Made by a program: the position numbers and the translations under genes. Shown one piece after another: positions 1 through 7,814 of a DNA stretch of 60,581 nucleotides (the stretch's first letter is position 1; every line of letters starts with the position of its first letter). The stretch lies in the NCBI RefSeq assembly GCF_900197875.1, contig NZ_FZMO01000068.1, positions 1 to 60,581 on the forward strand. The letters are read 5' to 3'. The notes beneath the pieces were generated by a model that was not told the DNA's origin, made no database searches, and saw only the letters and a list, made by a program, of their open reading frames with translations. This DNA is from Frankia canadensis (lineage in GTDB: Bacteria; Actinomycetota; Actinomycetes; Frankiales; Frankiaceae).

Positions 1-138
1 CACACGGCCAACGCCGACGTCAACGCAGCACGCACCATCGCGGCCGGACGGGCCGTGGCCGCGCGGGGAGGCACCGGGTTGCCGGTGCCCGTGAACCGCG
101 AACCTCAACACTGCGCACCTCCTCCGGTGGGTGTGTAG
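1..138 (+). CDS. tnpB: TnpB (OrfB) RNA-guided nuclease, C-terminal fragment
   Basis: Frame 1 reads HTANADVNAARTIAAGRAVA and runs on to a TAG stop at 136-138. The NADxNAARxI segment just after a (missing) zinc ribbon is the hallmark of TnpB C-termini. Its Asp is the third acidic residue of the RuvC-like active site. TnpB proteins are RNA-guided DNA endonucleases that use a guide transcribed from the element's right end. Only about 45 residues are present because the window starts here, so it cannot be judged whether the gene is intact. The tail after the RuvC Asp is Gly/Pro-rich and variable. Confidence 0.8.
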   Translation, partial: HTANADVNAARTIAAGRAVAARGGTGLPVPVNREPQHCAPPPVGV

Positions 139-140
139 AA

Positions 141-178
141 GTTGGAATCCCCCGCGTTCACGCGGGAGAGGACGTCAA
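141..178 (+). ncRNA. IS605 right-end hairpin, probable omega-RNA scaffold end
   Basis: A 6-bp stem (CCCGCG at 151-156, CGCGGG at 161-166) with a TTCA loop lies 12 bases after the tnpB stop and is followed by GAGAGGACGTCAA. In this family the guide RNA covers the end of tnpB plus this hairpin and continues into flanking host DNA, which acts as the guide. If that holds, the guide would be the roughly 16-20 bases after position 177. The hairpin is seen directly; the RNA role is inferred from the family. Confidence 0.5.
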
Positions 179-1077
179 GTGCGGAACCTTTCGGTGGTCG
201 CGTCGGACACCGCGGAACTGGACACCGCGGAACCGGACACCGCGGGACCTGATGGGGCGTCGCGGGGCAGGACACGGGTGGTCGCCGCGAACAGCTGCGC
301 CATCGGCGCGGCGGCGGGCAGGCCACGCCACTCGGCCAGGTGGACCTCGGGACCCGTCGGCGCCCGCACACCGAGCTCGGCGAGCACCGCCAGGCATCCG
401 GCGACGTCGAGCTCCCCGTCGCCCGGCAGCAGGCGGGCCGACGCCGCCTCGCGGGCCAGGTCGTCGGCGGCCCGTGTGGGACCGTCGGCGAGCTGCACCA
501 GCAGGACGGACGCCGGGTCGAGGCCACGCAGGTCGACGGCCGTACCGCCCGAACGGGCCAGGTGCCAGACGTCCACCACGAGTCCGGCGTTCGCCCGGCC
601 GGCCGCAGCCAGCAGCGTGGTCGCCGCCGGCAGGTCGGGCAGGCCGGTGAAGGGGACGAACTCGAGGGCGACCCGCAGCCCATGCCCGGCGGCCTCGTCG
701 CACAGGTGCGCGAAGGACGCGGCGTCGCGGTCCGGATCGGCCTCGCCGCCCGGCGCGTGGGCCGCGACGACCGTGGTGGCGCCCAGCGCACTCGCCACCT
801 CGAAGACCTCCGCTCGGAACGCTGCGGGCGGGATCATCCCGCCCGTCAGGTCGGCCACGGGCGGCACCCAGTCGGCGGTCCACTCGACCGCCTCGAGGGT
901 CAGGCCGTGCTCCTGGAACAGATCACGCATCGCCGCGAGGCTCATCCCGTCCCGCTGGCGGGCGTGGCGCCACACGTTGGGCCAGATCGTCAGCCCGTCG
1001 AACCCGGCCGCGGCCGCCGCCGCCACCTGCTCGCGCAGGGGCGTGCGGGGCAGGCAGCCGGAGAAGAACGTCACCAT
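175..1077 (-). CDS. Sugar phosphate isomerase/epimerase-like TIM-barrel protein
   Basis: This is a protein of about 300 residues of the xylose isomerase-like TIM-barrel (AP endonuclease 2) superfamily, whose members isomerise or epimerise sugars and inositol derivatives using a divalent metal. Recognisable features are an N-terminal strand (VTFFSGCLPRTPL), helix-strand repeats with acidic residues at strand ends (EAVEW, VALEFVPF, LVVDVWHL) and a final LGDGELD-like segment. The ATG at 1077 is preferred because GGGAGGTCC lies 7 bases upstream; an upstream in-frame ATG at 1098 falls inside the palindrome and lacks an RBS. The last 25 residues are a low-complexity VSGSA/VSSSA/VSDA repeat. The stop codon (TCA at 175-177) belongs to the neighbouring IS end, so the C-terminus may be remodelled. 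The substrate is unknown. Confidence 0.85.
   Translation of the reverse strand: MVTFFSGCLPRTPLREQVAAAAAAGFDGLTIWPNVWRHARQRDGMSLAAMRDLFQEHGLTLEAVEWTADWVPPVADLTGGMIPPAAFRAEVFEVASALGATTVVAAHAPGGEADPDRDAASFAHLCDEAAGHGLRVALEFVPFTGLPDLPAATTLLAAAGRANAGLVVDVWHLARSGGTAVDLRGLDPASVLLVQLADGPTRAADDLAREAASARLLPGDGELDVAGCLAVLAELGVRAPTGPEVHLAEWRGLPAAAPMAQLFAATTRVLPRDAPSGPAVSGSAVSSSAVSDATTERFRT
205..249. repeat. 15-bp tandem repeat, three copies
   Basis: Three adjacent copies of GGACACCGCGG(A/G)AC(C/T) lie inside the 3' end of the isomerase-like gene. Fifteen bases equal five codons, so the array keeps frame and gives the Val-Ser-rich tail. It lies 27 bp from the IS end. Confidence 0.9.
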
Positions 1078-1090
1078 CCTGGACCTCCCG

Positions 1091-1118
1091 CGCTGCACGT
1101 TACATGTAACGTGCAGCG
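1091..1118. promoter_or_regulatory. 28-bp perfect palindrome, candidate operator
   Basis: Positions 1091-1118 are a perfect inverted repeat with no spacer. The central 16 bases are ACGTTACATGTAACGT, flanked by CGCTGC and GCAGCG. It lies 14-41 bases upstream of the preferred start of the isomerase-like gene, so a bound repressor would cover its leader or promoter. Dyads of this size usually bind dimeric LacI, GntR or TetR-type regulators. No regulator gene lies next to it in the window. Confidence 0.65.
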
Positions 1119-1277
1119 GGCGGTACCGGTTCGCGAGGCTCGCCCGGAACGTCGCGTACGACGGACGGTGGGTGACGAGACCGGTCCACGAGGGGTCTCC
1201 CGCCGGGCCGCCGGCGAGGGACGCTGGGCGGCCGCGACCGCGTGGAGGCGATGGGCACCCTCCTCTAACCTGGTCCC

Positions 1278-1661
1278 ATGGCCATCTCCGCTCACCGGCG
1301 CGTGCGCCCGGTCTGGGTGGCCACCCTCCTGCTGCTGATCGGCCTGGTGGGAGGTCCGCCGGGCGCGGGTGGCCAGGGCGCGACGCATCTGGTCGAGCGG
1401 GCCCTGCCCGCCGCCGTGGCCGCCGTCGCCCCGGTCGGGCCGGCCGAGTCGGCCAGCGTCCGGCCCGACGCGAGGACCCTGCTCGCCGGGTCCTGGTCGC
1501 CCACGCAGCCCGGCCCCTTCGCGCTCGCCGCGACCGCGGCGGCGCTGGCGCTTCCCCTGGTCGCGCGCCGGCGGCGGATCACCCGTCGTGCTGGCCGCCC
1601 CGGCGAGGAGGGCCGCTTCCAGGCCGCCCGCGGCCCACCGCCCGTTCTCCCGGCGAGGTAG
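1278..1661 (+). CDS. Small membrane protein, two predicted TM segments
   Basis: I do not recognise a family. The 127-residue product has a basic N-terminus followed by a hydrophobic stretch (VWVATLLLLIGLVGG, about residues 12-27) that could be a signal anchor. A loop of about 45 residues follows, then a second hydrophobic segment (FALAATAAALALPLVA, about 80-96) and an Arg-rich cytoplasmic tail. This suits a small two-TM protein with both ends inside. It starts with ATG, with GGCACCCTCC rather than a good RBS upstream. Coding status rests on the hydrophobic pattern. Confidence 0.5.
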   Translation: MAISAHRRVRPVWVATLLLLIGLVGGPPGAGGQGATHLVERALPAAVAAVAPVGPAESASVRPDARTLLAGSWSPTQPGPFALAATAAALALPLVARRRRITRRAGRPGEEGRFQAARGPPPVLPAR

Positions 1662-2061
1662 CACCCCACCGCGCGGGCCGCTGCCACGCCGCCGGATCCA
1701 CCTTCATCCTTTTTCTGCCCGTCCGCCGCCGGTCGGTCGGCCACCGCGGGCCGCACGGGCTCGCCGTCGGCGAGTCCTGTGTCGCCGCGTCCCGACTGTG
1801 TCGCCACGTGCGGCCACGAGCGCGTCCGGCGTATCCGTGCCGATGCGCGCCCGCGGACTCGCGTGCCTGCCTCACCCCCGTCCGTGGCCGCGGCGCACCG
1901 GCCCTCCGTGCTGGGCACCAGGGGCTGGCGCGCGGGCCGCGGCGCGTCATGGCCCCGGGCTCCGGAGCTCCAGGTGTGCGGAGCTCCCTGTGACCGCCCG
2001 TGGGCCCGTGGGCGACCACCGGACGGCGGATCGGCGACTCCTGGAGCAGGGGAGAACGCAG
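1662..2061. other. Non-coding gap, nothing recognised
   Basis: About 400 bases between two small membrane-protein genes. No frame resembles a known family and there is no tRNA or clear terminator. A short CTCGCCGTCGGCGAG dyad is visible at about 1759-1773 but has almost no loop. Confidence 0.4.
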
Positions 2062-2343
2062 ATGCATTCCGACTTCGAATGGGGACAGGTACTCATCGCG
2101 CTCGTGCTGCTGGGCGCGATGTTCGTGGTGCCGATGCTGGTGATCTGGCGCGACCAGGTCCGTGACCTGCGCCGCTTCGGTCCGGCCGCGCTGTCCTGGC
2201 CGGTGCGCTACGGACCCGACGGGGAGGTCCACCGGGAGGGGACCACCTCGCCGCCCGCCGCCGCGGGGGTCGGCGCCCCGCCCCGGCCCGAGCCGCCGGC
2301 CCGGCGTCCGGCGTCCGCCGTGACGTCCGACACCCGCGGCTGA
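2062..2343 (+). CDS. Small single-TM membrane protein
   Basis: A 93-residue product starting at ATG 2062 behind GGGGAGAACGCAG. Residues 8-27 (QVLIALVLLGAMFVVPMLVI) form one strong transmembrane helix, followed by a charged stretch (WRDQVRDLRRFG) and a Pro/Ala-rich tail. I do not recognise a family. A larger frame continues upstream to about 1369, but its N-terminal part is Arg/Pro-rich frame noise, so the short form with an RBS is preferred. Confidence 0.55.
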   Translation: MHSDFEWGQVLIALVLLGAMFVVPMLVIWRDQVRDLRRFGPAALSWPVRYGPDGEVHREGTTSPPAAAGVGAPPRPEPPARRPASAVTSDTRG

Positions 2344-2355
2344 GAGCGGCCGAAC

Positions 2356-2922
2356 GTGCGAGGGATACGGCGGCCCGCCCCGGTCGGTGGCCCGCCCGCC
2401 GCGGTGGTCGGGCACCGCCGGACGGACCGGCGCGGGTCGCCGGCCGGGCGTGCGCTGCTGGGCGCGGCGTTGGGGGCGTGCGCGGCGGTGGCCGGGTGCG
2501 CCGCCGCCGTCGGTGCCCGGTGGGAGAGCCTCGCTGTGATCGCGCTGCCCGCGCTGTTCGTGGGGCCGGTCCTGCCATGTCGGGCCGCCGCCCGGCTGGC
2601 CGGCTTCACCCTGGTGGCCGCCGCCCTCGTCGCGGCCGTGCACGCCGGGCGATCGGCCGACGGCGCCTCGGCCGGGGGATCGGCGATCGGGTGGCGCGTC
2701 GGACATCCGGCGCTGCTCGCGGTCGTCAGCGTCGTCGCATCGGCGGGGTCGGCGAGCTCACGTTCGGCGCGGGCGGCGGCGGGACGATCACGTGAAGGTC
2801 GCCGTGCTGACCGCCTCGCTGACCTCGGCCCTGCTCGCGAGCGGACTGCCGCGGCTGCGCTCCCGGGCGCACCTGCGGGTCGCCGGTCTGACCGACGGAC
2901 GGACCGGCCGGCGTGGGAGTAG
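2356..2922 (+). CDS. Hypothetical membrane protein overlapping an antiporter remnant
   Basis: A GTG-initiated frame of 188 codons with hydrophobic runs at about residues 33-53 (ALLGAALGACAAVAGCAAAV), 58-75, 82-98 and 117-130, suggesting three or four membrane segments. Its last 60 codons run through the nhaA remnant in a different frame and are Arg/Ala-rich, so that part is unlikely to be a natural domain. It may be a real short membrane gene whose end was altered by decay of the neighbour, or a spurious frame. Confidence 0.35.
   Translation: MRGIRRPAPVGGPPAAVVGHRRTDRRGSPAGRALLGAALGACAAVAGCAAAVGARWESLAVIALPALFVGPVLPCRAAARLAGFTLVAAALVAAVHAGRSADGASAGGSAIGWRVGHPALLAVVSVVASAGSASSRSARAAAGRSREGRRADRLADLGPARERTAAAALPGAPAGRRSDRRTDRPAWE
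2748..2900 (+). pseudogene. Remnant of the 3' end of an NhaA Na+/H+ antiporter gene
   Basis: One frame gives GVGELTFGAGGG (about 2745-2780). A shifted frame then gives DDHVKVAVLTASLTSALLAS and LPRLRSRAHLR (about 2783-2880). Together they resemble the last helix of NhaA antiporters (IGELAFG..., DDHVKVAVLTGSLLAALLA, LRxRN). The frame changes between the two blocks, the first frame stops at TGA 2793-2795, and the upstream ten helices are not recognisable. It is a truncated, frameshifted fragment. NhaA exchanges Na+ for protons across the membrane; nothing functional can remain here. Confidence 0.6.
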
Positions 2923-2979
2923 ATTCGCCGCGCCGGCCGTCCGGGGGGTGCGGGTGGAACGGGACGTGCGGGTGGAGCG

Positions 2980-4479
2980 TCAGGCGAAGGCGTCGGCGAG
3001 CTCGGTGCGTAGCACGCGGCGCAGCAGCTTGCCGCTCTCGTTGAAGGGCAGGTCGGCGCGGAACTGGATGCGGTCCGGGGTGCGGCTGGACCGCAGCCGA
3101 GCGCGGACGTGCGCCTTCAGCTCGTCCTCGGAGACCTCGCCGACGATGACGACGGCCGCGGCGACCTGCTCGCCCCATTCCTTGTTCGGGATGCCGACGA
3201 CGGCGGCCTCGAGCACGGCCGGATGCTCGAGCAGGACGGCCTCGATCTCGCCGGGGGAGAGGTTCTCGCCGCCGCGGACGATGACGTCGTCCAGGCGGCC
3301 GTGGACGAACAGATAGCCGGCGTCGTCGAGGTGACCCTCGTCGCGGGTCGGGAACCAGCCGTCGGCGTCCAGGGTGGTGCCGCGGCCGAGGTACTCGCCG
3401 GACACCTGCCCGCCGCGCACGCAGATCTCGCCGCGCTCGCCGGTGGGCACGAGCTCGCCGGCGGCGTCGCGGATGGAGACCTCCAGGGTCGGCAGCGGCC
3501 GGCCGACCGAGGCGAGTCGCGCCCGCACGGCGGGGTCGGTACTGGCGAAGGCGGCATGGTGGTCGTCGGGGCCGAGCACCGCGATGGTGCTGGAGGTCTC
3601 GGTGAGGCCGTAGGCGTTGACGAAACCGACGTGGGGCAGCAGTCCGACGGCGCGCTCGATCACGGGCAGCGGCATCGGGCCGCCGCCGTAGGACAGCGAG
3701 CGCAGCGAGGGCAGGCCCTGGCCGTCGGCCTCGACGATGTCGAGGATGCGCCCGAGCATGGTCGGGACGACCATGGCCTGGGTGACGGATTCGGCCCGGA
3801 CGAGTTCGACCCACTCCTTCGGGTCGAACGCCTCGAGCTGCACCACGCGTCGGCCGGAGTACGTCGAGGACAACACGGCCGAGATGCCGGCGATGTGGTA
3901 CGGAGGGACGCTGACGATCGCCGCCTCGTCCTCGGCGGCGCCGCCGAACTCGACGGTCGTGATGATGTACTCGGTGAGGTTGCTGTGCCGCAGGACGGCG
4001 GCCTTCGGCTCGCCGGTGGTGCCACTGGTGAACAGCAGCACGGCGATGTCGTCCGCGTCGCCGCCCCAGCCGTCGCCCTGCTCGCCGTCGGGATCCGCGG
4101 CGATCATGAGGGCTTCGGCCCGGGTGAGGTACTCGATGCCGTCGACCGGGCCGACGCGCTCGGCGACGCCGTCTCCGACGATGATCGTGGCAGGGGCGGT
4201 ACGAGCGACGATGGCGCGCAGCTGGGGGTCGGCGAGCCGGTAGTTGATCGGTACGAACGGTTTGCCCGCGATCGCCGAGCCGAACAGGGTCAGCGGGACG
4301 GCAGGCGAGTTCAGGTCGATCAGCCCGATCCGCGTGCCCGGCCGGGCCGCCAGCGCCGCGCCCAGGCGACGCGCGCGGCGTCCCAGCTCCGCGAACGACG
4401 GCCCGTCCGCGGCGGGGCCGAGCGCGGTCCGGTCGGCCAGGCCGTCGGCGGCCATCTCGAGGAGCATGCCGAGGTGCAT
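2980..4479 (-). CDS. AMP-dependent acyl-CoA synthetase/ligase
   Basis: A 499-residue ANL-superfamily enzyme, expected to adenylate a carboxylic acid and transfer it to CoA. Motifs seen: the P-loop TSGTTGEPKA, YGLTETSS, the hinge/A8 region GWFPTRDEG...GRLDDVIVRGGENLSPGEIE, and the C-terminal catalytic Lys in NESGKLLRR. The TRDEG segment replaces the common TGDLG, a mild variation. The start at MHLGMLLEMA (ATG 4479) fits the family's N-terminus; it lies 13 bases after the stop of the upstream small gene, so the two are probably cotranscribed. The substrate (fatty, aromatic or terpenoid acid) cannot be told. Confidence 0.92.
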   Translation of the reverse strand: MHLGMLLEMAADGLADRTALGPAADGPSFAELGRRARRLGAALAARPGTRIGLIDLNSPAVPLTLFGSAIAGKPFVPINYRLADPQLRAIVARTAPATIIVGDGVAERVGPVDGIEYLTRAEALMIAADPDGEQGDGWGGDADDIAVLLFTSGTTGEPKAAVLRHSNLTEYIITTVEFGGAAEDEAAIVSVPPYHIAGISAVLSSTYSGRRVVQLEAFDPKEWVELVRAESVTQAMVVPTMLGRILDIVEADGQGLPSLRSLSYGGGPMPLPVIERAVGLLPHVGFVNAYGLTETSSTIAVLGPDDHHAAFASTDPAVRARLASVGRPLPTLEVSIRDAAGELVPTGERGEICVRGGQVSGEYLGRGTTLDADGWFPTRDEGHLDDAGYLFVHGRLDDVIVRGGENLSPGEIEAVLLEHPAVLEAAVVGIPNKEWGEQVAAAVVIVGEVSEDELKAHVRARLRSSRTPDRIQFRADLPFNESGKLLRRVLRTELADAFA

Positions 4480-4492
4480 CGTGTCGACCCCG

Positions 4493-4807
4493 TCAGTCCG
4501 AGGAGGGCAGCGGCTTGGCGTCCTTGAGCGGCAGCGGCGTCTGCCCGATCGACAGCGACCCCTCACCGCCCTTCGTGCACAGCAGCTCCAGGCCGGTGTC
4601 GGTGTCCGCGAACCGCTTGCCCAGCTGCGTCCCGCCGGCGAACGCCGGGTCTAAGGCCAGACCGCCGGGCACGTCGTCGCCCAACGCGACCATCGGCTGA
4701 CCGCCACAGCGCAGATCCACCGGGTCCTTCGCCGGCTTCACCACAATGATCTCCGTCGCGTCCACAGCCGACCGGAAACGAGCGCCCGGTTTGGTAGCAA
4801 GACTCAT
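4493..4807 (-). CDS. Conserved small protein paired with the CoA ligase
   Basis: A 104-residue protein with no TM segments and two cysteines (LRCGGQPM and LELLCTKGG). Its middle is rich in short beta-like stretches (EIIVVKPAKDPVDLRCGG, DTDTGLELLCTK, GSLSIGQTPLPLK). I recall similar small proteins beside acyl-CoA ligases in other actinobacteria, but no named function. It starts at ATG 4807 (MSLATKPGARF) and ends 13 bases before the ligase start, so it is the first gene of the pair. It may be an accessory or substrate-handling factor; this is inference from position only. Confidence 0.75.
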   Translation of the reverse strand: MSLATKPGARFRSAVDATEIIVVKPAKDPVDLRCGGQPMVALGDDVPGGLALDPAFAGGTQLGKRFADTDTGLELLCTKGGEGSLSIGQTPLPLKDAKPLPSSD

Positions 4808-5011
4808 CTTTTTCCCATCCTGCGTTTCCCATCCTCCGCGTCGTACGTACCTGGTCCGGCAAGGACGGCACGCGTCCCCTTTTTCTACTGCCCGCACGGT
4901 TCAGGTGCCACCGGCCGCCGGGGCGGTGCCTCGACGGTGACGTGGTGTGCCGAACACGGAGCGGTGCGACAGAGGAAAATGGCATTCTCGGTATGGCAAA
5001 GGGTGGATGAC

Positions 5012-7603
5012 TCACCCAGCGTCATCGGCACCATCGGCGTCGTCGGCCGGCGCCCCGTCGGGACCCGCCGGACCGCCGGTGTCCAGGTGGGAAGCGGCCA
5101 GCCGGGGCGGCTCCGGCCGGCGCGGTCCCACGGCCGGGCCGAGGGCGAGGTCGCAGCGCAACGACCGCAGCATGTCGTACTGCTCGCGGGTCGAGACGTC
5201 GCCGGCGACGGTGCGCACCCCGAGCTGGTGGGCGAAGTGCACGATCGCCGCGGCCGCCGCCTGCCGGACCGGATTGACGTCGACGCCGTCGACGTACGCA
5301 CCGCTGATGCGCAGATACCCGAACGGAAAGTGGGGGACCTTCGACACGATCGGCCGGGTCGCGCCGTATTCTCCGATACAGACGGAAACGCCGAGGCCGG
5401 TGAGGCTCTGCAACACCGGCAGGACCGCTTCCTCGTCGGCCACGATCTCCTGTTCGGCGATCTCGAAGCACAGCCGGTAGCGGGCCCGCGCGCCGGTGCT
5501 GGCCAGCAGCACGTCCAGCTCCGGCACGAAGCGCGGCTCGACCAGGCAGGGCCCGGAGACCGCCATGAGCAGCAGCGGATGGCCGTCGGGGAGGGCACCG
5601 CCCTCCCATCGGGCGACGTCTCGGCAGGCCCGGCCGATCAGCCACCGGTCGATCGGCACCCGCAGCCCGATCTGCTCGCGCCCCGGCAGGAACCCCGACG
5701 GTGCCAGCAGCCCCCGCCGCGGATGCCGCCAGTGCGGCGTCGCCTCCGCGCCGACCAGCCCGTTCCCGACCTCGCGGATCGGCTGGTAGCGCAGGACGAG
5801 CTCCTGCGCGTCCACCGCCCGGCGCAGCTCGCCCTGCTCGGTGAGCCGTGCCACCAGCCGGGTGCGCATCGCCTCGTCGAACGCCGCCCGCCGACCGGGG
5901 CCGCGGCGTTTCGCGGTGTACATCGCGATGTCGGCGGCGCCCAGCAGGTCCTCGCCGCTGGTGGTCTCCGGCTCGGACAGCGCGAGGCCGACGCTCGCGG
6001 ACAGCATCACCGTCTGCTGGTCCAGCACACACGGAGTGTCCAGCGTCGTCAGGATCCGGTCGGCGATCGCCTCGATGTCGTCGGGGGAGTCGATGTGCTC
6101 GCACAGGATCGCGAACTCGTCGCCGGAGAGCCGCCCGACCACGTCACCGGGCCGCACGGCGTGCTCCAGACGGGTCGCGGCCAGCCGCAGCAGATGGTCG
6201 CCAGCCTGGTGGCCGAGCGTGTCGTTCACGGTCTTGAAGCCGTCGAGGTCGATGAACAGCACCCCGATGCGGCTCTGGTCGGCGCGGGCCCGGCGCAGGG
6301 CGCGGTCCAGCCGGTCGAGCAGTGCGACCCGGTTGGGCAGGCCGGTGAGGCCGTCGTGCAGGGACTGTCGGCGGATGTCCTCCTCGGTCCGGAACCGCAT
6401 CGCCGCGGCGCCGAGCACGGCGCCGACGGAGCGGACGAACTGTGCGTCCTGCTCGGTGAAGGGGGCGACAGAGGGCTGCCGGTCCACCTCGACGGCGGCC
6501 AGTGGATGGTCGCCCCGGCCCGTGGCGACGACGAGGCTGTGCCCGCCGACGGCGAGGCCGGAGGTCGCATCGGCGGGGCAGAGGTCGGCGTCGGAGTCCA
6601 CCGCGCGCTCGACGGTCTCCGCCAGGCGCGGCCCGAGCGACGCCGGCTCAGGCTCCGGGCCCGACTCCGGGCCCGACTCCGGACCCGTTGTCGGGGCGCG
6701 GGCGCGGGGCGGCGCCTGCCGCGTCACGGCGGCCAGCAGCCGGGTCCGATTCCCCGCGCCGTCGAGCTCGTGGATACGGACCGTGTCGGCCCGCAGATGG
6801 CGGGCAAGAAGGCTCGCGGCGTGCTGCCACAGCGCGGTGGCGCTCAGCGACTCCAGCGCCTGCTGACCCAGACTGGCGATCAGCGACTGCTCCACGGACC
6901 GGGTGCGCAGGGTGGCCAGCAGGCGCTGGTGCTCGGTGACGTCGGTGGCCACGCAGGTGAGGTAGCTGACCTCGCGATCCCGTCCGAAGATCGGCACCAT
7001 GTGCAGGTCATAGCAGCGCGTCAGCACGTCGATGACCTGGTGTACCGGCTCGCCGCCCAGTGCCCGGCGCAGCAGCGCGACGGCCACGGGCATGTCGGCG
7101 AACAGCTCGAACGCCGAGGTGTCGGGGTGGCGCGAGATGCGGGAGGCCACCGCGTCCATGAGGCCCTTGCTCGCCAGGACCATGCCGTCGCGGTCGACGA
7201 GGAACATCGATACCGGGGTGTTGTCCAGGATGAGGCGCAGCCGCTCGTTCGCGGCGATCTCGTCCGAGATGTCCTGCAGCTGGATGAGGAGCGCGCCGTC
7301 GCCGTCCGCCGCCGGCAGGCGGGCGGAGCTCACGACGGCGTGCACGACGCTGTGGTCGGGGCGCAGCAGTCGGACGAGCCGCCGGCGCGACGAGTTCGCC
7401 TCCGGGCGGTGGATCTCCTGGTGCCACAGGGCACGCTCCTCGGGCACGGCCACGTCCCGCCAGCGGAGGCCGATCAGCTCCGGTTCCGGCCGGCCGAGCA
7501 GGACGCACGCCGCCTCGTTGACCCGCTGGATGCGTCCCGTCCCCGGATCGGTCACGGTGACCGCGAGATCGAGCAGTGTGAACAGGTCGAGACGTTCCTC
7601 CAC
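5012..7603 (-). CDS. PAS-PAS-GAF-GGDEF-EAL signalling protein with degenerate EAL
   Basis: An 863-residue cytoplasmic cyclic-di-GMP signalling protein. Two PAS-type domains (about 1-115 and 120-230) and a GAF-like domain (about 240-400, interrupted by a Pro/Glu repeat PESGPESGPEPEP) precede the GGDEF domain. That domain carries RLSGDEFAIL and an upstream RPGD, which looks like an intact inhibitory I-site. SGDEF variants are known to be active elsewhere, so diguanylate cyclase activity is plausible. The EAL domain (about 590-835) has lost most metal and substrate residues: EAL is EAT, the VNLS Asn is gone (MAVSG), DDFG is GEYG, KID is RIS and AEGVE is AGDVS. The start is GTG 7603 behind GAGGAGTCCTG. 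Confidence 0.92.
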   Translation of the reverse strand: MEERLDLFTLLDLAVTVTDPGTGRIQRVNEAACVLLGRPEPELIGLRWRDVAVPEERALWHQEIHRPEANSSRRRLVRLLRPDHSVVHAVVSSARLPAADGDGALLIQLQDISDEIAANERLRLILDNTPVSMFLVDRDGMVLASKGLMDAVASRISRHPDTSAFELFADMPVAVALLRRALGGEPVHQVIDVLTRCYDLHMVPIFGRDREVSYLTCVATDVTEHQRLLATLRTRSVEQSLIASLGQQALESLSATALWQHAASLLARHLRADTVRIHELDGAGNRTRLLAAVTRQAPPRARAPTTGPESGPESGPEPEPASLGPRLAETVERAVDSDADLCPADATSGLAVGGHSLVVATGRGDHPLAAVEVDRQPSVAPFTEQDAQFVRSVGAVLGAAAMRFRTEEDIRRQSLHDGLTGLPNRVALLDRLDRALRRARADQSRIGVLFIDLDGFKTVNDTLGHQAGDHLLRLAATRLEHAVRPGDVVGRLSGDEFAILCEHIDSPDDIEAIADRILTTLDTPCVLDQQTVMLSASVGLALSEPETTSGEDLLGAADIAMYTAKRRGPGRRAAFDEAMRTRLVARLTEQGELRRAVDAQELVLRYQPIREVGNGLVGAEATPHWRHPRRGLLAPSGFLPGREQIGLRVPIDRWLIGRACRDVARWEGGALPDGHPLLLMAVSGPCLVEPRFVPELDVLLASTGARARYRLCFEIAEQEIVADEEAVLPVLQSLTGLGVSVCIGEYGATRPIVSKVPHFPFGYLRISGAYVDGVDVNPVRQAAAAAIVHFAHQLGVRTVAGDVSTREQYDMLRSLRCDLALGPAVGPRRPEPPRLAASHLDTGGPAGPDGAPADDADGADDAG

Positions 7604-7814
7604 CAGGACTCCTCACCGCTCCCGCCGGGTGACCACCACGTCCGTACCCGGAGCGTCCTGGCGCCATGCGGTTCGGAGGGGCGTCCACGCCCGTCTGACT
7701 ACGGAAAGTAGTGACGCTGGGGAGTGAAGTGGGGCCGGCCCGCCACCGTCGGCGGACAGAGGCGGACCGGACCGGGCGGGCCGGTCAGGCCGGACATGCC
7801 CGGTTAGGGGGCGG

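Larger units (their letters stand above)
1..178 (+). mobile_element. Right end of an IS200/IS605-family element
   Basis: The window starts inside an insertion sequence. The first 138 bases are the 3' end of a tnpB-type gene. They are followed by a subterminal hairpin and a GTCAA terminus typical of IS200/IS605 elements in actinobacteria. Such elements have no terminal inverted repeats and move as single strands using hairpins near each end. The left end, and any tnpA, lie outside the window. The exact right boundary (about 177-179) is inferred from family resemblance. Confidence 0.75.

Noticed and set aside
4937-7711. Very long open frame on the plus strand opposite the GGDEF-EAL gene
   Set aside because: The translation is Arg/Gly/Gln-rich with no family pattern. 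It is an antisense shadow caused by high GC, while the minus strand encodes recognisable domains.
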